In this document: in pieces, positions 56,199-64,000 of the stretch
Layout: each line of letters begins with the position of its first letter
Position numbering within the stretch: the first letter of the stretch is position 1
NCBI RefSeq assembly: GCF_001654455.1
Contig: NZ_CP015772.1
Coordinates: 2,852,001-2,916,000 of the forward strand
Source of the DNA: Niabella ginsenosidivorans
GTDB taxonomy: Bacteria; Bacteroidota; Bacteroidia; Chitinophagales; Chitinophagaceae
Direction: 5' to 3'
DNA length: 64,000 nt
Position numbers and translations under genes: made by a program
The notes under the pieces: generated by a model
Told to the model about the DNA's origin: nothing
The model's input: only the letters and a program-made list of their open reading frames with translations
Database searches by the model: none

Positions 56199-56918
56199 TT
56201 AGTTTGAAATATTATCGGGCCAGTCAGCAAAAAATAACGTGTGTGCAGGTTCCAATTCATCGATAATCCCGTTTTTGGTCAAGATGCCGGATGTTTTGCA
56301 CAAAACCCTGTAGCCAAGGTCGGAAGGGATATCGCTGGCAGGGTTTTGATCACTTAGATTGTAATTACCTGTTAGATAACTTAGGTATACTAATCGAGGA
56401 ACTGTTGACACCAGAGGATTATAGCCCATATTGGGATCCCTGGTTTCTTCATAAGAAACGATTACTTTTTTATTGGGCAGCCCCGTCTCATAAAACCTGC
56501 CTGTTGTAGTAAGATCACTATAATTCAATGCCGGTTTTACTATATAAAGCTTTAATGAATCTTTGGTTCCATTAATATTATTTTGCAAATAATACTTTAA
56601 AGAATCCATTCCAAATTTTTTTGTATCACCGTAGGCAGACTGTACATATCTTGTCCGGTCATTCAGGTAATTAAATATGGCAAAATCACTAGGTGCAAAA
56701 AGGGTTGTATTCGCTTCATTGATGTCATTCTGCAGACCGGCCGCGTCAATGAGCTGGATTAGTGAATCGTAGACAGGATCCTGTTTCAGCACATCGTAAG
56801 TTAAGGTGTTTTTATAGATGCTCTCATCCTCGTTTTTGCCTCCGATAACATAATCCTTCTGGCAGGATGTAAATAATACAACTACTGCTGTCAAGGTATA
56901 TAAAATTTTGTTTAACAT
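56199..56918 (-). CDS. Fasciclin (FAS1) domain lipoprotein
   Basis: The 239-residue protein has an SPII signal (TAVVVLFTSCQKD). A FAS1-type domain contains YDSLIQLIDAAGLQNDINEA, the hallmark TTLFAPSDFAIFNYLNDR, and a C-terminal TKNGIIDELEPAHTLFF corresponding to the second FAS1 conserved block. FAS1 domains mediate adhesion or protein-protein contacts. In Bacteroidota, FAS1 lipoproteins are often encoded with SusCD pairs, where their role is unknown. It lies 28 bp upstream of the SusE/F-position gene and 47 bp after susD. Confidence 0.8.
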   Translation of the reverse strand: MLNKILYTLTAVVVLFTSCQKDYVIGGKNEDESIYKNTLTYDVLKQDPVYDSLIQLIDAAGLQNDINEANTTLFAPSDFAIFNYLNDRTRYVQSAYGDTKKFGMDSLKYYLQNNINGTKDSLKLYIVKPALNYSDLTTTGRFYETGLPNKKVIVSYEETRDPNMGYNPLVSTVPRLVYLSYLTGNYNLSDQNPASDIPSDLGYRVLCKTSGILTKNGIIDELEPAHTLFFADWPDNISN

Positions 56919-56965
56919 ATAATTTCTCTTTTAAGTTTTTGCTGATAAAATATGCGTACAATTAT

Positions 56966-58471
56966 TTATTTATTCTTAGCCCACCAGGGGTTTTGTGTCA
57001 GCAGTTTGTCTTCCGGGAATAATGTACCCATATCCAACGGCCAGTAGTACCCTTTGTTGGTCTCATTCACTCTGTCTGACGGATACCCCACATATTCCAG
57101 CCACCCCTGTGTCTTATTCGTTCTTATAAGATCATAATACCATTGCCCTTCACCAATTAATTCTCTTCCCCGTTCCATAACCACTTCATCAATAATATCA
57201 TACTGGCTGGACACATCATTATACGATGAAATCCCGGCCCTGTTTTCAGTCATAGACAAATTGGCCTTTGCTCCGGCAAGATCATTGGTATATGCAAGCG
57301 CTTCTGCATTTAACAGGTAAATATCAGACAAGCGGAACATTGCAAGGTTATTATTAATGAATGGATTGGACTTTGTCTCAGGAATTGAATATAAAAAATT
57401 GGTGTATTTCAATAGCAGGTAACCGGCAGGATCCCCATTGGAAGCATTTACCTTGGCAAAAATGCTTTTAAACCTCTGGTCATTGGTCTTATCAAAAAAC
57501 TGGTCTACAAATCCATTGGTTGGAGAAACCCAACAGTTAGACGATCTGGCGTCAACCCATGAATCTTTCAGAAAAGTGGCAAAAAAATCATAGCTGGCTT
57601 CTGCATTACCCTCCAGCGATGCCGTCATAGCAAGTTCCCATATATTCTCATTTGAGGACTTGCCCTTCCATATATTGCTATAGGTAGCCATGGGCTCCAA
57701 TACATATCCACCATTATCAATGATATCCTGGCAGGCCTGATGCGCATTTATATAATCATGCTTCCAGGCATACATATGTGCCATTAATGCCATTACAGCT
57801 CCTTTTGATGCACGCGGCACTTTACTAAGATCATTGGTATATTTTAGATAGCCTGACGCGGTTTTTAGATCTGCCAGGCAACTGTCAATAACAACTCCTT
57901 CAGCAGTTCTGGCTAGCGGGGGTATATTGCCGTAATCGGCATCATCATAAACGCTGGTTACAAAAACCGGATCCCCCCAAACGCGGATCATATAAAAATA
58001 AGCAAAGGCCCGTATAAATAAGGCTTCGCCGAGATACGCATTGCGCACATCCTCGCTCGCAAAAGTTCCGGAAGGCATTGCCGAAACATTCTTCAATATA
58101 ATATTGGCCTCGGCTATCAGCTTATAAAACCGGGTCCAATCCTGCAATTCCGGAAGATAGGGTGTATATGAAAAATTAAATGGCGGATTATTAGCGGCTC
58201 TCAATGTCTGATAGTTCCACCAAGTGGATGGTATAAATGTGCCTGCGACCAGGTCTCCGTTGATAAAAAATGACCGGCTGGCCCTCAGGTTATCACGAAG
58301 CTGAAGATACATGGCATTAGTTGCCTGTTCAGCTGCAACAGCTGTTGTCCAAAATTTTTCTCCGTAGGTAGAAGTAATCGGCCCCTGATAAAGATACTTT
58401 TTACAGCCTCCTCCCACAAACAGGAAAAGGGAAAGAAACAGAATCGTATATTTTGATGAATAGATTTTCAT
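56966..58471 (-). CDS. SusD/RagB-family surface lipoprotein (locus 2)
   Basis: The 501-residue protein has an SPII signal (LFLFVGGGCKKYLYQG). SusD hallmarks include EKFWTTAVAAEQATNAMYLQ, LGEALFIRAFAYFYMIRVWG, FRLSDIYLLNAEALAYTNDL and MERGRELIGEGQWYYDLIRT. It is the substrate-capturing lid of the SusC encoded 23 bp upstream. It does not look closely related to the SusD of locus 1, so a different substrate is likely. Confidence 0.94.
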   Translation of the reverse strand: MKIYSSKYTILFLSLFLFVGGGCKKYLYQGPITSTYGEKFWTTAVAAEQATNAMYLQLRDNLRASRSFFINGDLVAGTFIPSTWWNYQTLRAANNPPFNFSYTPYLPELQDWTRFYKLIAEANIILKNVSAMPSGTFASEDVRNAYLGEALFIRAFAYFYMIRVWGDPVFVTSVYDDADYGNIPPLARTAEGVVIDSCLADLKTASGYLKYTNDLSKVPRASKGAVMALMAHMYAWKHDYINAHQACQDIIDNGGYVLEPMATYSNIWKGKSSNENIWELAMTASLEGNAEASYDFFATFLKDSWVDARSSNCWVSPTNGFVDQFFDKTNDQRFKSIFAKVNASNGDPAGYLLLKYTNFLYSIPETKSNPFINNNLAMFRLSDIYLLNAEALAYTNDLAGAKANLSMTENRAGISSYNDVSSQYDIIDEVVMERGRELIGEGQWYYDLIRTNKTQGWLEYVGYPSDRVNETNKGYYWPLDMGTLFPEDKLLTQNPWWAKNK

Positions 58472-58494
58472 GCTGTTATATTTTTATGCATTAT

Positions 58495-61400
58495 TTAAAA
58501 TTGTACATCTACCCCTAGTGTAAACTTCATTGGGGTTGGGTATGCGCCACCTGTATAAACACCTAGCTGATCTACAAGCTCCGGGTTGGGCATGGTGCTA
58601 TTTTTAATGGTCAGCACATTATCCACCATTCCGTACACCCGTGCCCCTTTTAGTTTAACCCTATCGATTAACCGCATCGGGATCATATAACTTAAGGTAA
58701 CATTCTTTACTTTTAAATAACTGCCATCTTCATTAAACATACTTGAGATGGGGATGAATTGATAATAAGAAGGGCCAAACGGATTGAGACTTGGGTATCC
58801 TGCTTTATAACCCGGGCTCTGCGCCTTTTCCGGTGTCCAGTAATCCACTCCATCCAGGTTAGGCAAACGTCCACTTGCGAAAGTATAAATGCTGCTTGAA
58901 TATCCCCCTACGATATTACTAATCTGAGTTTGATAATAAGTATTGATTACATCCCTTTTCCATGTAAAGATGCTAAGTATTGTTAAGTTAAAATTCTTAA
59001 AAGAAAAATCATTCACCCAGCCTCCTGTGAATTTCGGGTTAGGATCTCCGGTGGGAATACGATCGCCATAAGCGGCTCCGTTATCTTCACCAGTCCATAC
59101 ATCCCAATCATTGTTTACATCGCGCCATTTAGGATCACCAGGCACTACTGTATGATTACCTTTATAATATGTAAGTCCTTTACCTGTTAAAGGATTAAAA
59201 GGAATTTCACCTGCATTGTTATAAACTCCTTCATATTTAATCTGGAACATCTCGTACACAGGCTGTCCTACAGCGTAAATGCGCGAATAGCCATGACCAT
59301 CATCTAATACCAGTGTTCGGTTGTCATTAGGCAGTTTTGCAAAAAGATTTTTATTATAGGAAACATTTAATTGAGAGGTCCATTGAAACTTACTGCCTGG
59401 AGCAAGCGGACGAACGGTCAACTGAAATTCGGCACCTCTGTTGCTTACCCAAAGATCATGAGCATTAAAATTGATTTTATCAAACCCCGTATAGAAGGGT
59501 AGAAAGAAATCATAAAATCCATCCTTACTTAGTTTATCATATACATCTACAGTCAAATTGATCCTGTTTCTAAACAAAGCAATATCCAGTCCGAGGTTTT
59601 TCTGTATTACCCTGGACCATGACAGGTTATCCTTTGTAAGACCGTTATTATAATCTGGCTGAATAGCAGTTCCTCCGTTATAAGTACCCGAAATAATATA
59701 AGAGTTATAAGGCCCGTAATAGTTGGGAGAATTATCCCCCGAAACCCCATAGCTAAACCGCAGTTTCATAAAGGATATGGTATTCTTTAATCCTTTCATA
59801 AATTGCTCATCCGATATAACCCAGCCAGCGCCCAATGCAGGAAAAGACCCCCACTTGCTGTTTTTTCCAAAACGGGAAGAAGCATCCGTTCTGAATGATC
59901 CATATAAGATATATTTCCCGTTATAATCGTATTGCAACTGCCCCAAATAAGAAAGCATGGCACTTGCCAGGTAATTTGAATTAGTGTTATAGGCATCGTA
60001 ATTCGAAGGCTGAAGGGCATTTTTACCGGGTATTACATGTATATCATTAGAGGGTATATCATAGGCTCCTAAATAATTGCTATTAACAACATCTGAGCTG
60101 AATTGCTGTCCGGCAGTAAACAGGATGTTATGCGCGTTACTATTACCAGTAATAAATTTTTTGTTCCAGTTAAGCGCGTTGGAAATAAAATATTGAGAAT
60201 AGGTGCCCTTTTGAGAAATGGCATGAGAAGATGTAGGCGTATTATCCGGATCCAGATCAGCTACGGCATCAATATTTGATGGTTCAAAATAATCCTGGTT
60301 GGAAGCCGTTACATTAGCACTGGCCTGTAACGTATATTTCAGCTTGGGAAGTATATTATAATTGATGGTTAATGCAGCCAAATAATAATCATCTGAATTA
60401 TCATTTCTTAATTTACTGTATAAACCATTAAAGTTTAAGGAATCAAAACTTGTGAGATGATATAAAGAAGATGGCTGGTCCGAACCGCTTACAGGAGTAT
60501 TGTCGTCACTATTATTTTCATATTTACGCCCTCTTTCCCTGTTAGATTTGGATAACCCGATAACCAACTGGCTATTCATCTTGGGGCCCAGTTTAAAATC
60601 AAAATTGCCCCTGAAGCTATATCGTTGAAATCCGAAAGAGTTAATGATGCCCTTCTCATTGTAATAGTTCATACTGACCCTGTAGTTTAAAAGATTTGAA
60701 GCTGCAGACATTGAGGCATCTACATTCTGAATAGCTCCATTCCTGTAAAACAATCCCTGCCAGTCCGTAGCATTATTAAACGCGGGGTTAAACCGGTCCG
60801 TTAACATCTGGGGCAACGATGCCATTTGTGCAGGTGTGGCGTATTGGCTAAGTATATCTATTTTTTGCTGCCGCTCAGCCGCCCCAACAGTTGTTGTTAA
60901 AAGTTCTGGTTTTTTAACAAGGCCTCCGTATATATTTACCCTGAACTCGGGTTTCAGCGAACGTCCTTTCTTTGTTTTTATATAAATTACCCCGTTTGCA
61001 CCTCGTGAGCCCCAAGCCGCAGTAGCTGCCGCATCCTTCTGAACATCCACGCTTTCTATATCGTTAATATTAATACCCGCTAAAAAGTTGGTACCGGTTG
61101 CTCCAAGGTTGGATGAAATATCATCAGAATTAACAGGGATTCCGTCTATAACATACAAAGGACCGCTTAAGGCCCTGGCTTGTGCTACATTGGGATCATC
61201 AATTGAGGTGCTCACCCTGGAGTTCCCTCTTACCACCATTGTCGGCGCCACACCCGGTTCACCGGAGGTTATCTGAACGTTCAGACCTGGCACACGCCCT
61301 TGCAACAACTGATCCACACTTGGCGCAGGCTGATTTTCGATGTCCTTTGCCAACACACCGGAAACAGCCGATGTTGCTGTTCGTTTGGTTTGAGCCTGCA

Positions 61401-61731
61401 TTCCCACTATCACTACTTCTTCCATATTATTCTGCTGAGTGGGAAGCAGCTTTACCTGAAGTTCTTTACCAACTTCAACATTCATTTTTTGACTGATAAA
61501 GCCAATCAGGCTGACTTCAATTCTGACCGTAGACTTTGCCGAAGATGTCGATAGAGAAAATCTGCCTTCGTTGTCTGTAATAGCTCCCTGGCGGGTAGCT
61601 AAATTGATTACAGATGCGTTAACCAATGGCAAACCGGAAGTATCTGTTACTACCCCTTTAATAAAAATGTTTTGGCCTTTTACAGCAGTCGTAAACAAAA
61701 TAACCAAAAACAATAATAGAAAGTTTCTCAT
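58495..61731 (-). CDS. SusC/RagA-family TonB-dependent transporter (locus 2)
   Basis: The 1078-residue outer-membrane transporter has a signal peptide (MRNFLLLFLVILFTTAVKGQ). A carboxypeptidase-regulatory-like domain follows (IKGVVTDTSGLPLVNASVIN, then GAITDNEGRFSL). The SusC TonB-interaction stretch is EEVVIVGMQAQTKRTATSAV. The plug contains VDQLLQGRVPGLNVQITSGE and DVQKDAAATAAWGSRGANG. A complete barrel ends FTLGVDVQF. It heads a four-gene minus-strand operon. Two LacI-type operator-like sites lie 60-130 bp upstream of its ATG. Confidence 0.95.
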   Translation of the reverse strand: MRNFLLLFLVILFTTAVKGQNIFIKGVVTDTSGLPLVNASVINLATRQGAITDNEGRFSLSTSSAKSTVRIEVSLIGFISQKMNVEVGKELQVKLLPTQQNNMEEVVIVGMQAQTKRTATSAVSGVLAKDIENQPAPSVDQLLQGRVPGLNVQITSGEPGVAPTMVVRGNSRVSTSIDDPNVAQARALSGPLYVIDGIPVNSDDISSNLGATGTNFLAGININDIESVDVQKDAAATAAWGSRGANGVIYIKTKKGRSLKPEFRVNIYGGLVKKPELLTTTVGAAERQQKIDILSQYATPAQMASLPQMLTDRFNPAFNNATDWQGLFYRNGAIQNVDASMSAASNLLNYRVSMNYYNEKGIINSFGFQRYSFRGNFDFKLGPKMNSQLVIGLSKSNRERGRKYENNSDDNTPVSGSDQPSSLYHLTSFDSLNFNGLYSKLRNDNSDDYYLAALTINYNILPKLKYTLQASANVTASNQDYFEPSNIDAVADLDPDNTPTSSHAISQKGTYSQYFISNALNWNKKFITGNSNAHNILFTAGQQFSSDVVNSNYLGAYDIPSNDIHVIPGKNALQPSNYDAYNTNSNYLASAMLSYLGQLQYDYNGKYILYGSFRTDASSRFGKNSKWGSFPALGAGWVISDEQFMKGLKNTISFMKLRFSYGVSGDNSPNYYGPYNSYIISGTYNGGTAIQPDYNNGLTKDNLSWSRVIQKNLGLDIALFRNRINLTVDVYDKLSKDGFYDFFLPFYTGFDKINFNAHDLWVSNRGAEFQLTVRPLAPGSKFQWTSQLNVSYNKNLFAKLPNDNRTLVLDDGHGYSRIYAVGQPVYEMFQIKYEGVYNNAGEIPFNPLTGKGLTYYKGNHTVVPGDPKWRDVNNDWDVWTGEDNGAAYGDRIPTGDPNPKFTGGWVNDFSFKNFNLTILSIFTWKRDVINTYYQTQISNIVGGYSSSIYTFASGRLPNLDGVDYWTPEKAQSPGYKAGYPSLNPFGPSYYQFIPISSMFNEDGSYLKVKNVTLSYMIPMRLIDRVKLKGARVYGMVDNVLTIKNSTMPNPELVDQLGVYTGGAYPTPMKFTLGVDVQF

Positions 61732-61790
61732 TCTTATTTTGATTTTATGTTAAAACATAAACATATTGTAAAAACTTTAACATTTTTTGT

Positions 61791-61802
61791 GCAATCGTTT
61801 GC
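61791..61802. promoter_or_regulatory. LacI-family-type operator-like site, proximal to susC2
   Basis: GCAATCGTTTGC is an interrupted palindrome with a central CG (GCAA-N-CG-N-TTGC), the architecture of LacI/PurR-family operators. It lies about 60 bp upstream of the locus 2 susC start. Confidence 0.5.
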
Positions 61803-61845
61803 CTAATTCTGATTTTATTTAGTTATTTGAGGTTTAATACAGAGT

Positions 61846-61857
61846 GCAATCGTTTGT
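61846..61857. promoter_or_regulatory. LacI-family-type operator-like site, distal copy
   Basis: GCAATCGTTTGT shares 11 of 12 bases, including the core CAATCGTTTG, with the site at 61791-61802, in the same orientation and 55 bp away. The pair suggests binding by a dimer-of-dimers or DNA looping. Confidence 0.5.
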
Positions 61858-62074
61858 GCAGTATCCGTTTGGTTTACAGAGAGGTTCCTATTGTTTCCGG
61901 CATTAAAAAATTTAGCCATCCGGTTTCCTGCACTTTTTAATCAGACTTTTTAATCAGACTTTTTTAAACAAATAGCCCTTTTTAGCGTAATAATTTTAGG
62001 AATTCTTTAAACTTATATTTAACCGCTCAGATTACGATACAAACCGTATATTTGACTATTAATTTTTAATTATC
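61858..62074. other. Intergenic region between locus 2 and tatA
   Basis: AT-rich and without a gene. It contains a short direct repeat (TTTTAATCAGAC twice, around 61940-61960) and a TATATTTG promoter element at 62047-62054 that would serve tatA with a very short leader. Confidence 0.5.
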
Positions 62075-62308
62075 ATGGCAAATTTTCAATTATTGGGTGC
62101 TTTGGGTACAAATGAGATCATTATCATTATGGTGATTGTGTTGTTGTTATTCGGAGGCCGTAAAATTCCTGAGCTGATGAGAGGTTTGGGAAAAGGGGTG
62201 CGTGAATTCAATGATGCAAAGGATAATGTAAAAAGAGAGATCGAAGAAAGTGCCAATAACATGACCGCTGAGCCCAAAAGACCAGCCACTTCTTCCAATC
62301 CCGAATAA
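62075..62308 (+). CDS. tatA: Sec-independent (Tat) translocase subunit TatA/E
   Basis: The 77-residue protein has one N-terminal transmembrane helix ([14 protein letters not shown]) and the TatA hinge [20 protein letters not shown] with its amphipathic helix, then a charged tail. It forms the pore-lining component of the twin-arginine exporter for folded proteins. tatC is not adjacent. gatA follows after 47 bp in the same direction. Confidence 0.93.
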   Translation: MANFQLLGALGTNEIIIIMVIVLLLFGGRKIPELMRGLGKGVREFNDAKDNVKREIEESANNMTAEPKRPATSSNPE

Positions 62309-62355
62309 GACCCGGTTCCAATATATCAGTATCTGACTACAAAAGCTATTTTCTT

Positions 62356-63777
62356 TTGCAGGATTTTATTTCTATTTCCGACTATCACGAACGGTTAAAA
62401 AAAGGTTTTACCACTTGCAAGGCTACGGTTGCGGAATACCTGGAAAAAATTAAGACGCATCAACATCTCAATGCATTCATTGAAATATATGAACAGGAAG
62501 CCCTGGCCAGGGCCCAAGCATTGGATGCACTTCCGTTTCCGGCAGGAAAGCTGCATGGTGTGGTAATTTCGTTGAAAGATGTTCTTTGCCATAAAGGACA
62601 TCAATTGTCTGCTGCTTCAAAAATCCTAGAAGGTTTTACTTCCGTTTTCTCTGCCACAGCCGTCCAGCGCCTGCAGGCAGAAGGCGCTATTATTATAGGC
62701 CGTGTGAATTGTGATGAATTTGCAATGGGATCCACCAATGAAAACTCCGTTTACGGCAAGGTGCTGAATGCTGCCGATGAAAGCCGCATCTCCGGCGGTT
62801 CTTCCGGTGGTTCGGCCGTTTCAGTGCAGGCCGGCCTGTGCATGGTTTCCCTGGGAAGCGATACTGGTGGCTCTGTACGGCAACCGGCAGATTTTTGTGG
62901 TATTATTGGGCTGAAACCCACTTATGGCAGGGTCTCCCGGTATGGACTGATCGCTTATGCCTCCTCCTTTGATCAGATCGGCATCTTTGCAAAAAACATT
63001 CCTGATACCGCTTTGGTGCTGGAAGTCATTTCCGGTGCAGACGATTTTGACAGTACCGTTTCTAATGAGCCGGTGCCCGTTTATTCCGGTGCATTAACCT
63101 CCGGATCTTCTTACAGGATCGCTTATTTCCCCGAAGCCCTGGATCATGAAAGCCTGGACCCGGAAATAAGCCGGGCCATAAAGAAACAATTAGCGGACTG
63201 GGAAGCAGAAGGACATACAGTACAACCGGTTCACTTTGACCTGCTGGAGTATATTGTGCCTACCTATTATGTGCTGACCACAGCAGAGGCTGCTTCCAAC
63301 CTCTCCCGGTATGACGGGGTAAAGTACGGATACCGTTCTGCAGGTCCCCAACCGGAACTGGATGATTTCTATAAAAAGAACCGGTCAGAAGGATTTGGAA
63401 AAGAGGTAAAACGTCGCATCCTGCTGGGTAATTTTGTGCTCAGCTCCGGTTATTATGACGCCTATTTTACCCAGGCACAAAAAGTGAGAAAAATTTTAAC
63501 AAATAATTTACAATTGATTTTCAGGGACTTCGATTTCATTTGCCTGCCCGTATCCCCTTCTGTAGCTTTTAAGATCGGGGAAAAAACCGAAGATCCGATA
63601 GCTATGTATATAGCTGACATTTATACAGTTATGGCAAACCTTGCCGGTATCCCGGCTATTGCCGTTCCAAAATTTACCCACCCGGTGCACCGGATGCCTT
63701 TTGGGTTCCAACTGATGGCGGCTCCGTTTAAAGAAGTATCTTTACTTGCTTTCAGCAACAATATTTTGAGCAAATAG
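62356..63777 (+). CDS. gatA: Asp-tRNA(Asn)/Glu-tRNA(Gln) amidotransferase subunit A
   Basis: This 473-residue amidase-signature subunit of GatCAB releases ammonia from glutamine to amidate misacylated tRNAs. The catalytic Lys is in HGVVISLKDVLCHKGH. The Ser-cisSer pair lies in SRISGGSSGGSAVSVQAGL and SDTGGSVRQPADFCGI, followed by GLKPTYGRVSRYGLIAYASS. The reading frame starts with TTG at 62356. No ATG sits near the conserved N-terminus (QDFISISDYHERLKKGFTTC). gatB and gatC are not in the window. Confidence 0.96.
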   Translation: MQDFISISDYHERLKKGFTTCKATVAEYLEKIKTHQHLNAFIEIYEQEALARAQALDALPFPAGKLHGVVISLKDVLCHKGHQLSAASKILEGFTSVFSATAVQRLQAEGAIIIGRVNCDEFAMGSTNENSVYGKVLNAADESRISGGSSGGSAVSVQAGLCMVSLGSDTGGSVRQPADFCGIIGLKPTYGRVSRYGLIAYASSFDQIGIFAKNIPDTALVLEVISGADDFDSTVSNEPVPVYSGALTSGSSYRIAYFPEALDHESLDPEISRAIKKQLADWEAEGHTVQPVHFDLLEYIVPTYYVLTTAEAASNLSRYDGVKYGYRSAGPQPELDDFYKKNRSEGFGKEVKRRILLGNFVLSSGYYDAYFTQAQKVRKILTNNLQLIFRDFDFICLPVSPSVAFKIGEKTEDPIAMYIADIYTVMANLAGIPAIAVPKFTHPVHRMPFGFQLMAAPFKEVSLLAFSNNILSK

Positions 63778-63853
63778 CCGTTCTTTTAGATCTACTACTA
63801 TCCATGCTGCGTTTTTAAGAACCATTTGTTTATTAAAACACAACAGACATAAT

Positions 63854-64000
63854 GACGAGGAAAAAGTTGGCTTCATGTATAAAAGGATCTCTTGCCATTA
63901 CAGCAATAACTGCCGTTATCAGCGCTCATGCCCAGTTAAGCCCTGTTAAGGAAACTTCAGCAGCGCCTGAGGCAGACAATACTCCTAAAATGGTAAAAGC
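63854..64000 (+). CDS. Secreted protein of unknown function (partial, 3' end off window)
   Basis: The 49 visible codons begin at an ATG 76 bp after gatA. They show a basic start (MTRKKLASCIKG), a hydrophobic stretch (SLAITAITAVISAHAQ) with a likely signal peptidase site after HAQ, and a polar Ala/Pro/Glu region. Too little is visible to name a family. Confidence 0.6.

Overview
The window is a stretch of a Bacteroidota chromosome, most likely from a Chitinophagaceae-type organism. The evidence is two SusC/SusD pairs, a hybrid two-component regulator fusing a sensor to an AraC domain, many SPII lipoproteins, TAnnTTTG-type promoter elements in place of E. coli -10 boxes, weak Shine-Dalgarno sequences and several TTG starts. 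Most of it is ordinary housekeeping and nutrient-uptake DNA. Three small patches (about 23.7-25.6 kb, 30.6-31.7 kb and 42.7-45.1 kb) are decayed accessory DNA.

Layout. 1-3.6 kb: 5' part of an M57-type metalloprotease lipoprotein (minus), a DUF4397 lipoprotein, and an ECF sigma factor followed by a membrane-anchored protein with a beta-barrel-like C-terminus. 3.7-7.6 kb: NAD(P)HX repair enzyme and a membrane pyrophosphatase. 8-22.3 kb: polysaccharide utilisation locus 1, with a hybrid regulator, a GH2 glycosidase (opposite strand), SusC, SusD, an acetyl-esterase-like SGNH enzyme and an alginate-lyase-fold polysaccharide lyase; the set suits an acetylated uronic-acid-containing glycan. 22.3-25.6 kb: folC, tRNA-Leu(GAG), then a wrecked tyrosine integrase joined tail to tail to a fragment of a subtilase. 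25.6-34.5 kb: sbcDC, a 1.1-kb gene-free patch full of hairpins and short repeats, then an efflux adaptor and TolC with no inner-membrane pump. 34.6-38.5 kb: a minus-strand run of LytS/LytTR two-component genes, an intradiol dioxygenase, a frameshifted unknown gene and a pirin-like protein.

38.5-42.6 kb: cobalamin riboswitch, BtuB-like TonB receptor and BtuG-like beta-propeller lipoprotein (vitamin B12 capture), then MarC. 42.7-45.1 kb: tRNA-Arg(CCG), a decayed toxin-antitoxin pair, a VOC protein, a gene with a broken signal peptide and a GNAT fragment. 45.2-48.6 kb: Ku and LigD (end joining). 48.7-54.9 kb: phosphoketolase, RNase Y, a Bcr/CflA exporter and ribosomal protein L19. 55-61.9 kb: locus 2 (SusC, SusD, FAS1 lipoprotein, SusE/F-position lipoprotein) with two LacI-type operator-like sites upstream and no CAZyme. 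62-64 kb: tatA, gatA and the start of a secreted protein.

I found no CRISPR array, intact prophage, intact insertion sequence or clearly new defence system. The items most worth a second look are the paired LacI-like sites, the dispersed ~80-bp repeat with one copy abutting the integrase/subtilase wreck, the uronate-type locus 1, the small ORF ending inside the susC start codon, and several single-base frameshifts.
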